DNA from: Pauljensenia sp902373545 | GTDB lineage: Bacteria; Actinomycetota; Actinomycetes; Actinomycetales; Actinomycetaceae | DNA: 64,000 bases | Direction: 5' to 3' | Assembly: GCF_041432775.1 (NCBI RefSeq) | Contig: NZ_JAPWAG010000004.1 | Coordinates: forward strand, 62,001-126,000 | In this document: positions 41,627 to 49,503 of the stretch, piece after piece | Numbering within the stretch: the stretch's first letter is position 1 | Layout of the letters: each line of letters opens with the position of its first letter | Program-made: the position numbers and the translations under genes | Notes under the pieces: model-generated | Told to the model about the DNA's origin: nothing | The model's database searches: none | The model's input: the letters and a program-made list of their open reading frames with translations, nothing else

Positions 41627-42121
41627 CTAGTCGTGCGCGTGGCCGCCAGCGCAGTCGAGCACGTCACGCAAGAGGACGAGAGCGGCGTCAATCGTACCCG
41701 CGCGCACCTGTGTCCGATCCCCCTCCACATGGAGGAGGCGATGCTGTGTGCCACCGGGGTGGGCGCAGGCGATGTGGACGGTGCCGGCCGGGAAGCCGTC
41801 GGCAGGGCCCGGGCCCGCCACGCCCGTCGTCGACAGTCCGATGGTGGCGCCAAAGAGGCTGCGCGCACCCTCCGCCATCTGCCGGGCCACCTGCTCGTCG
41901 ACGGGGCCGGTCAGCGCGAGGCGCTCACGCGAGACCCCCAGGACCGAGGCCTTGGTGTCCACCGCGTATGTGCAGGCTCCTCCGCGTACGACGTGGGAGG
42001 CGCCGGGAACGTCAACCAAGCGGGAGACGAGGCCCCCGCCCGTCAGCGATTCAGCGGTCGCAACCGTGAGAGCGCGCCGCGCCAGCTCTTGGATCAATCG
42101 TGCAACCTGCGCGTCGTCCAT
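41627..42121 (-). CDS. pncC: CinA C-terminal-type nicotinamide-nucleotide amidohydrolase
   Basis: Deamidates NMN to nicotinate mononucleotide in NAD recycling. The 164-residue single-domain protein has the characteristic ATAESLTGGGL (about 22-32) and LSTTGVAGPGPADG. It lacks the N-terminal CinA (COG1058) domain. I chose ATG 42121, just after the recX stop, with GGGAGG about ten bases upstream. In many actinobacteria this gene lies between pgsA and clgR; here it sits downstream of recX. Confidence 0.9.
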   Translation of the reverse strand: MDDAQVARLIQELARRALTVATAESLTGGGLVSRLVDVPGASHVVRGGACTYAVDTKASVLGVSRERLALTGPVDEQVARQMAEGARSLFGATIGLSTTGVAGPGPADGFPAGTVHIACAHPGGTQHRLLHVEGDRTQVRAGTIDAALVLLRDVLDCAGGHAHD

Positions 42122-42123
42122 TC

Positions 42124-42753
42124 TCAGGACACCTCCCAACTCCAGCACTCACCGTCGTCCGCACTACCAGCATGCCATTCATCCAGGGCTTCTCGCACCG
42201 CATTGGATGCCACAGCCGGTGAATAGCCCTTGCGGGCCAGCATCGAGCACAGTCGCCGGTAGGCCGTGTCGCGGGGAACACCGGCCAGGGAGCGGCGCTT
42301 GCGGGCCACGAGCTGCGCGGCCCGCTCCGCCTCGTCATCCCGATCGATCTGCGACAGAGCGTGCTCGATGACCGGCGCGTCCAGGCCCTTACGGACAAGC
42401 AGCTCGCGCAGCGCGCGACCCGACGCGCCCGTGCCCGCAAAACGCGAGCGCACGAGCGCGTCAGCGTAGGCCTGGTCATCCACCAGCCCCACAGCCTCGA
42501 GTCGGTCGACAACCTGGAGCGCCAGCTCGGCGCTGAAGCCACGGCCCTCGATAGCGCCGGTCAGCTCGGCGCGCGAACAGGCACGCGCATCGAGCTTACG
42601 CAGAGCAACCTCGCGCGCGGCCTCGATGGCAGCCGTTCCCGTCAAGGCTGCGTTACGTTCGCGCGCCCTGGCGAGACGCTCCCCGGGGGAGGTACGCCGA
42701 ACGCGCTCCTCCCCCAGCTCCGGATGATCCTCCGGATCCAGATAGCGCACCAC
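42124..42753 (-). CDS. recX: RecX regulator of RecA
   Basis: RecX binds RecA filaments and limits their activity. The 209-residue helical protein contains repeated three-helix modules, with ALRKLDARACSRAEL, VVDRLEAVGLVDDQAYADALVRSR and a third module near DTAYRRLCSMLARKGYSP. The start is GTG, three bases after the recA stop, so translation is coupled to recA. Confidence 0.93.
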   Translation of the reverse strand: MVRYLDPEDHPELGEERVRRTSPGERLARARERNAALTGTAAIEAAREVALRKLDARACSRAELTGAIEGRGFSAELALQVVDRLEAVGLVDDQAYADALVRSRFAGTGASGRALRELLVRKGLDAPVIEHALSQIDRDDEAERAAQLVARKRRSLAGVPRDTAYRRLCSMLARKGYSPAVASNAVREALDEWHAGSADDGECWSWEVS

Positions 42754-42756
42754 GGC

Positions 42757-43848
42757 TCAGAAGCCTGCGTCCTCGTCCGGGTCGACGGCGGGAGCCTTCT
42801 TGGCCCCCTTCTCCGGTTCGGGTTCCTCGGCGATGCCCAGGGCGATCAGAATTTTTTGCTCGATTTCGTTGGCCAGCTCGGGGTTGTCCACCAGGAACTG
42901 ACGCACGTTCTCCTTGCCCTGGCCCAGCTGGTCGTCCCCGTAGGTGAACCAGGAGCCGGACTTGCGTACGATGCCGGCCTCGACGCCCATGTCGATGATC
43001 GAGCCCTCGCGAGAGATGCCCTTTCCGTAGACGATGTCGAACTCGGCCTGCTTGAAGGGCGGGGCCATCTTGTTCTTGACCACCTTGGCGCGCGTGCGGT
43101 TACCCACGGGCGAGCCGGCTTCCTTGAGGGTCTCGATGCGGCGCACGTCGATGCGCACGGATGCGTAGAACTTCAGTGCCTTACCGCCCGTCGTGGTCTC
43201 CGGGGAGCCGAAGAACACGCCGATCTTTTCGCGCAGCTGGTTGATGAAGATCGCGGTGGTCCCGGTCGCGGACAGAGCGCCCGTAATCTTACGCAGCGCC
43301 TGGCTCATGAGGCGCGCCTGCAGGCCCACGTGCGAGTCACCCATCTCACCTTCGATTTCGGCCTTGGGTACCAGCGCCGCGACCGAGTCGATGACGATGA
43401 TGTCGATGCCGCCCGAGCGGATCAGCATGTCGGCGATCTCCAGGGCCTGCTCGCCCGTGTCGGGCTGGGAGACCAGGAGGGAGTCGGTGTCCACGCCGAG
43501 CGCGCGGGCGTAGACGGGGTCGAGGGCGTGCTCGGCGTCGATGAAGGCCGCGTTTCCGCCGGCCTTTTGCGCGTTGGCCACGGCGTGCAGCGCGACCGTG
43601 GTCTTACCGGAGGATTCGGGACCGTAGACCTCGATCACACGGCCGCGAGGCAGACCGCCGATGCCCAGCGCCACGTCCAGGGCGAGAGAGCCGGTGGGGA
43701 TCACCTGAACCGGGGGACGATTGTCGTCACCCAGGCGCATAACGGAGCCCTTGCCGAACTGCTTATCGATCTGCGACAGGGCTACTTCGAGCGCCTTGTT
43801 GCGGTCGTTCGTGACGGTCTTTGCCGCCGATGCTTTACGGGCTGCCAT
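42757..43848 (-). CDS. recA: Recombinase RecA
   Basis: RecA forms filaments on single-stranded DNA, drives strand exchange and triggers LexA cleavage. The 363-residue protein has the P-loop GPESSGKT (76-83), the VIDSVAALVPKAEIEGEMGD block and FINQLREKIGVFFGSPETTT-type L2 loop (seen as INQLREKIGVFFGSPE). AAAGGATCATC precedes the ATG at 43848. The longer frame to 44085 was rejected. A LexA box lies 170-183 bases upstream. Confidence 0.98.
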   Translation of the reverse strand: MAARKASAAKTVTNDRNKALEVALSQIDKQFGKGSVMRLGDDNRPPVQVIPTGSLALDVALGIGGLPRGRVIEVYGPESSGKTTVALHAVANAQKAGGNAAFIDAEHALDPVYARALGVDTDSLLVSQPDTGEQALEIADMLIRSGGIDIIVIDSVAALVPKAEIEGEMGDSHVGLQARLMSQALRKITGALSATGTTAIFINQLREKIGVFFGSPETTTGGKALKFYASVRIDVRRIETLKEAGSPVGNRTRAKVVKNKMAPPFKQAEFDIVYGKGISREGSIIDMGVEAGIVRKSGSWFTYGDDQLGQGKENVRQFLVDNPELANEIEQKILIALGIAEEPEPEKGAKKAPAVDPDEDAGF

Positions 43849-44017
43849 GATGATCCTTTCGTTCGAGGCCTCTCCGACCTGCGAGTGTCCTGACCTGGAT
43901 GACGCCCCTCTCCGAGGCGACATGACGAGTATGCGACCGGCCATCGTCATCTGCGTCCCGCGCGCGGCGCCCCTGTGGACGACACGCGTGGACGATTCGT
44001 CGCGCACAAGCTTAGAT

Positions 44018-44031
44018 GGAACAGGTGTTCG
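44018..44031. promoter_or_regulatory. SOS box upstream of recA
   Basis: On the minus strand CGAACACCTGTTCC fits the LexA consensus with one change in the last base and nearly equals box 2 at lexA. It lies between DUF3046 and recA and supports a damage-inducible recA-recX-pncC-miaB message. Confidence 0.82.
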
Positions 44032-44121
44032 ACTCCCAGGCGACACGCCGAACCGTCGGACAGGTGCGATAACACGCAGCGGCACACACCGACGCAGCGA
44101 CGCGTCGGATGACAGGAAGGC

Positions 44122-44346
44122 CTAGTGCCCCCGCTCGCGAGGATCGATGCGATGAATCCAGCGCGCATCCTCGCGCCCGGTTTCTTCGCAGAGCTGAGCC
44201 CAGACCTCGTCTGGATTCACCCCGGAGGCCAGCGCATCGCGCGCGGTGGCGCCCAGCGAGGCGAGGTACAGATCGCAGACATACGAGCGGCCGAGGGCCG
44301 ACCCGAAGGTCGCCTCGACCGCATCGTAAAACTCGGAGTGCTTCAC
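44122..44346 (-). CDS. DUF3046-family small protein
   Basis: The 74-residue protein is of a family found beside recA in many actinobacteria, function unknown. It begins KHSEFYDAVEATFG and contains GVNPDEVWAQLCEETG and RWIHRIDP. The start is GTG, three bases after the clgR stop, suggesting coupled translation. No membrane segment or catalytic motif is visible. Confidence 0.88.
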   Translation of the reverse strand: MKHSEFYDAVEATFGSALGRSYVCDLYLASLGATARDALASGVNPDEVWAQLCEETGREDARWIHRIDPRERGH

Positions 44347-44349
44347 GCG

Positions 44350-44664
44350 TCAGGAGATCAGCGTGACAGGCACAAGATTATCGGGCACCGCGTCGGGAAT
44401 GACCGCACCATCGATGATCGCCATGCGCTCGGAGACCTCACGCAGGACGAACCAGAGGGGGACGCGCAGAGCGGAGGTGATGGCCTCGAGCAGCTCGGAG
44501 GACGCTTCCTTCTGCCCGCGCTCAACTTCGGAGAGATAGCCCAGGGACACCTGTGCTTCAGAGGAGACTTCGCGCAGGGTTCGACCCTGGCGCTGGCGGA
44601 TGCCGCGCAGGACATCGCCCAGTTCGCTGCGCAGCAGCGGGGTTTCGCTCAGTGTCTTTTCCAT
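44350..44664 (-). CDS. ClgR-like XRE-family transcriptional regulator
   Basis: ClgR activates clp protease and other proteolysis genes in actinobacteria. The 104-residue protein has an N-terminal helix-turn-helix (about 12-66; RSELGDVLRGIRQRQGRTLREVS, split by the turn before SLGYLSEVERGQKEAS). The acidic/hydrophobic tail has PLWFVLREV. ATG 44664 is chosen as the nearest to the conserved part; ATG 44700 is possible and neither has a strong ribosome-binding site. Placement next to DUF3046 and recA is the normal one. Confidence 0.85.
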   Translation of the reverse strand: MEKTLSETPLLRSELGDVLRGIRQRQGRTLREVSSEAQVSLGYLSEVERGQKEASSELLEAITSALRVPLWFVLREVSERMAIIDGAVIPDAVPDNLVPVTLIS

Positions 44665-44834
44665 ACCGTTACTGTAGCCGTTCTGATTTGAGGGACGCAT
44701 TGTTAGTTCGCGCATCGGAACACCGTGACGCTATGCCACCGCCCGTCGTGTTGCGTTCATACCGTGTCAACGCGGGCGATTCAGCGGATATTCCACCGAG
44801 CAGTCGAATCGAGTATGGGTTGCGTCACCCAGAC

Positions 44835-45533
44835 TCAACTCTGGACGTGCTGGCCCGCGAGAGCGGAGCCGCTCGCCGAATCGTCGTCGGCCTCACCGCC
44901 CTCACCATCCTGAGCAGCGGGCTCACGCATGAGCTTGACGCCCGCAACGACGTAGTGCGCGCCGGAGAAGAGAGTGATCGCCAAAGCGATGCCGGACAGA
45001 GCCTGGCCAAAGCGAATCAGGCAGACAACCCACCATTCGTTCGACGGATTCATCGCGAAGAAGTGACTCCACGGGATCAGGAGGGTGCCCAGCGCCATGA
45101 TCTGCAGGAAGGTCTTGACCTTTCCGAGCGAGTCGGCCGCGACGACGATTCCGCGGCGCAGGAAGAAAGCGCGCATCGCGGTGATGCCGAGCTCACGCAC
45201 AGCGATGAGGACCGTGACCCACCACGGCACGAACTCCTGCCAGGACAGCAGGGCGAAGCCGCACAGGGTCAGGGCCTTGTCGGCGATGGGGTCGACGAGG
45301 CGCCCGAAGTCGGTGATCTGGTTCCACGAGCGCGCCAGCTGCCCGTCGAAGCGGTCCGTGATGGCGGCAATGGCGAAGACGACGAAGGCCGCCCACTTCA
45401 TGGCCCAGGAGTCCTGCAGGGCGAGGATGACAAAGAGGGGAACAAAGACCAGTCGCGCCAGGGTCAGCGCGTTCGGCAGATTAACAAGGGGCACTTTGTT
45501 GTCCCGTTGAACGCGTGACACGTTATCAGTCAT
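44835..45533 (-). CDS. pgsA: CDP-diacylglycerol--glycerol-3-phosphate 3-phosphatidyltransferase
   Basis: Makes phosphatidylglycerol phosphate, the step to anionic membrane lipids. The 232-residue protein has several membrane helices and the CDP-alcohol phosphotransferase motif, seen in order as DG (DGQLAR), G (DFGRLVD) and D (DPIAD). GAGAGGGACCAGCA precedes the ATG at 45533. It follows ftsK by 16 bases and probably shares its transcript. A weak point is only which phosphatidyltransferase subtype it is; position next to clgR and ftsK supports PgsA. Confidence 0.9.
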   Translation of the reverse strand: MTDNVSRVQRDNKVPLVNLPNALTLARLVFVPLFVILALQDSWAMKWAAFVVFAIAAITDRFDGQLARSWNQITDFGRLVDPIADKALTLCGFALLSWQEFVPWWVTVLIAVRELGITAMRAFFLRRGIVVAADSLGKVKTFLQIMALGTLLIPWSHFFAMNPSNEWWVVCLIRFGQALSGIALAITLFSGAHYVVAGVKLMREPAAQDGEGGEADDDSASGSALAGQHVQS

Positions 45534-45549
45534 TGCTGGTCCCTCTCTC

Positions 45550-48423
45550 TTAGCGGCCGGTAAGCTGCCAAGCGTCCTCGTCCTCATCCGGCTCCTCGTC
45601 CACCCAGCCGGGTGCGGAACCACCAAAGTCATGTCCAGAGTACGGGTCTACCCCGCTGTTGCGCGAATCGCGCGCGCGTCCCGTTCCCGATTCGTAACCA
45701 GAAGACGCGTCTGCGGACCCCGCAGACGAGGCCCCCTCCCCCACGGCGCTCGTGCTGGCGCTGACCTCGGCGGGGCTGGGAGCCCCCGTGGGTGCGCCGC
45801 TCGAGGGCGAGGGGGATGCGGGCGCGGCGGAAACCGCCGCGGGTGCGGGCTCGGCCTCGGCGATGGAGGTGGATTCACCGCGCAGCATGGCGAGAACCTC
45901 GGGGAGCTGTTCGGGGGTGACAAGGACCTGGCGTGCCTTGGACCCTTCGGAGGGGCCGACGATGTCGCGTGATTCGAGCAGGTCCATGAGGCGACCGGCG
46001 CGGGCGAAGCCGACGCGCAGTTTGCGCTGGAGCATGGAGGTGGAGCCGAGCTGGGTGGAGATGACGAGTTCGGCGGCCTGGAGGAGGTCTTCGAGGTCGT
46101 CTCCGATGTCTTCGGCGACCTTGGCTTCCTTCTTATCGGGCACGACGTCGTCGCGGTAGTGGGCCTCCATCTGGCTCTTGACGTGCGCGACAACCTGGTG
46201 GATCTCGGATTCGGAGACCCACGCGCCCTGCACGCGCATGGGCTTGGAGGCGCCGGCGGGCAGGTAGAGGGCGTCGCCCTGGCCGATGAGCTTTTCGGCG
46301 CCGGGCTGGTCGAGGATCGTGCGCGAGTCGGTGAGCGAGGAGGTCGCAAACGCCAGTCGCGAGGGGATGTTGGCCTTGATGAGGCCGGTGACGACGTCGA
46401 CCGAGGGGCGCTGGGTGGCCAGCACCAGGTGGATGCCGGCGGCGCGCGCGAGCTGCGTAATGCGCTGAATGGAGGCTTCCACATCGCGGGGGGCGACCAT
46501 CATGAGGTCGGCGAGCTCGTCGACGACCACGAGCAGATACGGGTAGGGGTGCAGGGTGCGCTGCAGGCCTGGCTTGGCCTGCACCTGCCCGGAGGCGACC
46601 GCCTTGTTGAAGTCGTCGATGTGCTTGAAGCCGTAGTCCGACAGGTCGTCGTAGCGCGCGTCCATCTCCTTGACGACCCATTCGAGGGCCTCGGCGGCCT
46701 TCTTGGCGTCGGTGATGATGGGCGAGATGAGGTGCGGGATGCCCTCGTAGATCGTGAGCTCCACGCGCTTGGGGTCGACCAGGATCATGCGCACCTGCTG
46801 GGGGGTCGCACGCATCATGATCGAGGTGATCATGGAGTTGACGAAGGAGGACTTACCCGAACCCGTCTGGCCGGCCACCAGCATGTGCGGGGTCTTGGCC
46901 AGGTTGGTGACGACGTAGCCGCCCTCGACATCCTTGCCGACGCCGACGACGAGCGGGTGCTGGTTGCGGCGCGCAGCCGAGGAGCGCAGGACGTCGCCGA
47001 GGGCCACGTTCTCGCGGTCGGCGTTGGGGATCTCGATGCCGATGGCGCTCTTGCCGGGAATCGGCGCGAGGATACGCACGTCGGCCGAGGCCACCGCATA
47101 GGCGATGTTCTTCGACAAGTTGGTGAGCTTGTCGACCTTGACGCCGGCGCCGAGCACGACCTCGTAGCGGGTCACCGTCGGGCCGCGGGAGAAGCCGGTG
47201 ACCCGCGCGTCGATGTTGAAGTCTTCAAAGACTTGCGCGAGGGCGGCGACGACCTGATCGTTGACGGCCGAGCGCGTCATGTGGGGTGGCCCGGAGACGA
47301 GCAGGTCGCCGGAGGGCAGCGTGTAGGTGATCGAGTCGTCCAGGTTGGGCTGGAATGCACCATCGGGCTCGTCGGTGATCGGCGGGGGCGCGGGTTCGTC
47401 CTCGGGTTCGGGTTCGTGAGCCGGGACGTGGGCGGGCACCTGCTGGTCGGTCAGGACGGGACGCATCTGGGTGAGCATCTCGGTGGGCGCGTCCGGGCTC
47501 GTGGGACGAGGCCGTGGCTTGGGCGCAGGATCGGGCGAGGACACGGGGACCGGGCCGGATTCGAGGAGGCGGGTCTTGTCCACAGATTCCGTCTCGGCCG
47601 CCTGGCGGAAGGATTCATCGCCGTCGTATTCGTCAAGGAAAGCGTCGTCTCCGGCGGCCAGGTCCTTGCGGGACTTGCGGCGAGCCTTCTTCGCCGTATC
47701 CTCCTGACCAGCCTCGGCCTCGCCGTCCTTTTTATTCCCCCCGCTCAGGTGGGCGGCGAGGTCACGCAGACGCGCGGGCACGTCGGCCACGGCCGTGCGG
47801 GTGGCCAGCAGGATCGAGTAGATCAGCAGCAGGACGAGGAGTGCGCCGGCGCCCCAGGAGGAGACCAGGAGGGCCAGCGGGCGGGCGATAAACCAGCCGA
47901 GGAGGCCGCCCGCCGCGTCGATTCCGGGTTCCTCCCCCATGCCGGGGTTGCCGCGCGAGATGTGCACGAGGCCGCTCAGGGCCAACGTGATGCCGATGCC
48001 ACCGGCCACGTGGTGAGGCAGGGCGGAGCGACCCGACCTCGCGGACACCAACTCGCAGGTCAGGGCGACGAGGAGCAGGGGCAGCACGACGGAGAAGATG
48101 CCGAAGAGTCCGGCGGATGCGTAGTGGATGGCGTCCCCGGCCTCGCCGGAAATCTGGAACCATTCGCGCAGGGCGATGACGATCGCTGCGGCGAGCGACA
48201 CGAAAGCTGCGGCGTCGCGCTTGACCTGCGGGTCCGTGGCCTTCCAGGCGCGCGCCACGACGACCCCCGCGCGGGCGACGCCAGCGAAAAAGCGGGCGAG
48301 GAAGCCGGGCTGTGTCGGCTGGGGCGTGGGCTCGGGCTTGGCGGCCGGTCGGGACTTGCCCGTTTTGGCGCGCGGGCGCGCGGGAGCCTTACCAGAAGAG
48401 GAACGAGGAGACGATTGTGCCAT
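45550..48423 (-). CDS. ftsK: DNA translocase FtsK/SpoIIIE
   Basis: Pumps chromosomal DNA through the closing septum and coordinates dimer resolution. The 957-residue protein has a basic start, about four membrane helices (75-215), a long acidic/Pro-rich linker (about 215-395) and the motor with Walker A AGQTGSGKSS (about 521-530) and a DELADLM Walker B. The gamma winged helix follows (about 785-850; STSMLQRKLRVGFARAGRLMD). About 108 residues rich in Ala, Ser and acidic side chains continue after gamma, ending in WQLTGR. GGAGGGATC precedes the ATG. Confidence 0.96.
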   Translation of the reverse strand: MAQSSPRSSSGKAPARPRAKTGKSRPAAKPEPTPQPTQPGFLARFFAGVARAGVVVARAWKATDPQVKRDAAAFVSLAAAIVIALREWFQISGEAGDAIHYASAGLFGIFSVVLPLLLVALTCELVSARSGRSALPHHVAGGIGITLALSGLVHISRGNPGMGEEPGIDAAGGLLGWFIARPLALLVSSWGAGALLVLLLIYSILLATRTAVADVPARLRDLAAHLSGGNKKDGEAEAGQEDTAKKARRKSRKDLAAGDDAFLDEYDGDESFRQAAETESVDKTRLLESGPVPVSSPDPAPKPRPRPTSPDAPTEMLTQMRPVLTDQQVPAHVPAHEPEPEDEPAPPPITDEPDGAFQPNLDDSITYTLPSGDLLVSGPPHMTRSAVNDQVVAALAQVFEDFNIDARVTGFSRGPTVTRYEVVLGAGVKVDKLTNLSKNIAYAVASADVRILAPIPGKSAIGIEIPNADRENVALGDVLRSSAARRNQHPLVVGVGKDVEGGYVVTNLAKTPHMLVAGQTGSGKSSFVNSMITSIMMRATPQQVRMILVDPKRVELTIYEGIPHLISPIITDAKKAAEALEWVVKEMDARYDDLSDYGFKHIDDFNKAVASGQVQAKPGLQRTLHPYPYLLVVVDELADLMMVAPRDVEASIQRITQLARAAGIHLVLATQRPSVDVVTGLIKANIPSRLAFATSSLTDSRTILDQPGAEKLIGQGDALYLPAGASKPMRVQGAWVSESEIHQVVAHVKSQMEAHYRDDVVPDKKEAKVAEDIGDDLEDLLQAAELVISTQLGSTSMLQRKLRVGFARAGRLMDLLESRDIVGPSEGSKARQVLVTPEQLPEVLAMLRGESTSIAEAEPAPAAVSAAPASPSPSSGAPTGAPSPAEVSASTSAVGEGASSAGSADASSGYESGTGRARDSRNSGVDPYSGHDFGGSAPGWVDEEPDEDEDAWQLTGR

Positions 48424-48479
48424 GATCCCTCCACGATATCGCCCAGTCGGTTCGCGGGCAGGAGGCGCGCCGCGCGAGA

Positions 48480-49427
48480 TCAGCGCAGGGTGTTCGTAAC
48501 AACCCCGGTTTCGAGCACATTCTCAACCTGTTCGCGCGTCGGCACGGGCAGGGCAGACTCGTGGGAAATTGCCAGCGCCGCGCCCGCGTTCGCCATCAGG
48601 CACGCGGTCTCCAGGTCGTAGCCCATGACGAGACCCGCGCACATCTCCGCGATGTGGGTGTCCCCCACGCCGGCGGTGTCGGCGATAGTCACCTCGAAGG
48701 CTGGAATGTGGACAACGGGGGCGTCCGCATTCACCTGCAAGTGGCAGCCCGTGCCGCCCAAACGGCGCACGGTGGCCGCGTCGGGACGCATGTAGGAGCG
48801 GATCGTGGAGCCGGGCTTGTTGCGCTCCAGAACGTCGGCGAGGGTGGTGGCCTCCCAGTCGTTCATGGTGACCACGTCCGCGCGGGCGAAGATCGTCTCC
48901 CATGCCTCGACGGGCACCTGGGCGACCGCGGGCGAGACGGACACGACGAGCGTGACGAAGGGAGGCAGTGCCGCCGCCCATTCGCTGAGCTCGGCGGCCG
49001 CGTGGGCGTTCGTCATGTCCGAGGCCGCCACGTGGATGAGGTCCCCCTCGCGCAGCTCGATGCAGTCGAGGGTCGCGCGCGACGGCTCAGCCTCCACGCC
49101 GGCGGTGACGACCGACCGCATCGTGCCGTCCTCAACGATCAGCTGAATGACGACGCCGATGTCACCGACCAGTTCGGGGGTCAGGACCTCCACGCCCGCC
49201 TCCACCAGCTGCTGGCGCAGTTGGAAGGAGTTGGGGCCAGTGCCCAGGGGTGAGGCCGCCGCAGTCGGAACGCCCATCGCCGCCGCCGCGCACAGGGTCG
49301 TAAACCCGCCGCCGGGCCGCGAACTCGCAGCTTCGGCGTGCACCGAGCCCCCGCGCTCGGGCACATACGCGATGTGCATCGGCAAGACCAGAGCAACCGA
49401 GTGCGTCGAAATAAAGCGACCCGCCAC
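48480..49427 (-). CDS. PfkB-family carbohydrate kinase
   Basis: A ribokinase-fold kinase of unknown sugar or nucleoside substrate. The N-terminal RPGGGFTTLCAAAAMG (about 37-52) is the family glycine-rich signature 1. The C-terminal signature 2 reads DTAGVGDTH with the catalytic base at D256; the usual small residue before GD is replaced by valine. Start is GTG at 49427 after GGAAGGATAATCC. It follows RNase J by 76 bases on the same strand. The context does not reveal a pathway. Confidence 0.85.
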   Translation of the reverse strand: MAGRFISTHSVALVLPMHIAYVPERGGSVHAEAASSRPGGGFTTLCAAAAMGVPTAAASPLGTGPNSFQLRQQLVEAGVEVLTPELVGDIGVVIQLIVEDGTMRSVVTAGVEAEPSRATLDCIELREGDLIHVAASDMTNAHAAAELSEWAAALPPFVTLVVSVSPAVAQVPVEAWETIFARADVVTMNDWEATTLADVLERNKPGSTIRSYMRPDAATVRRLGGTGCHLQVNADAPVVHIPAFEVTIADTAGVGDTHIAEMCAGLVMGYDLETACLMANAGAALAISHESALPVPTREQVENVLETGVVTNTLR

Positions 49428-49503
49428 GGATTATCCTTCCCTCGTACGCCGCGCATCCCCGCGATGGGGGCCACGGCCTCGTCAATGAAATACAGCCGAC
49501 CTG

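Noticed and set aside
46159..48621. 820-codon plus-strand reading frame
   Set aside because: It is antisense to ftsK in a GC-rich genome where reverse frames stay open; the protein has no recognisable domain.
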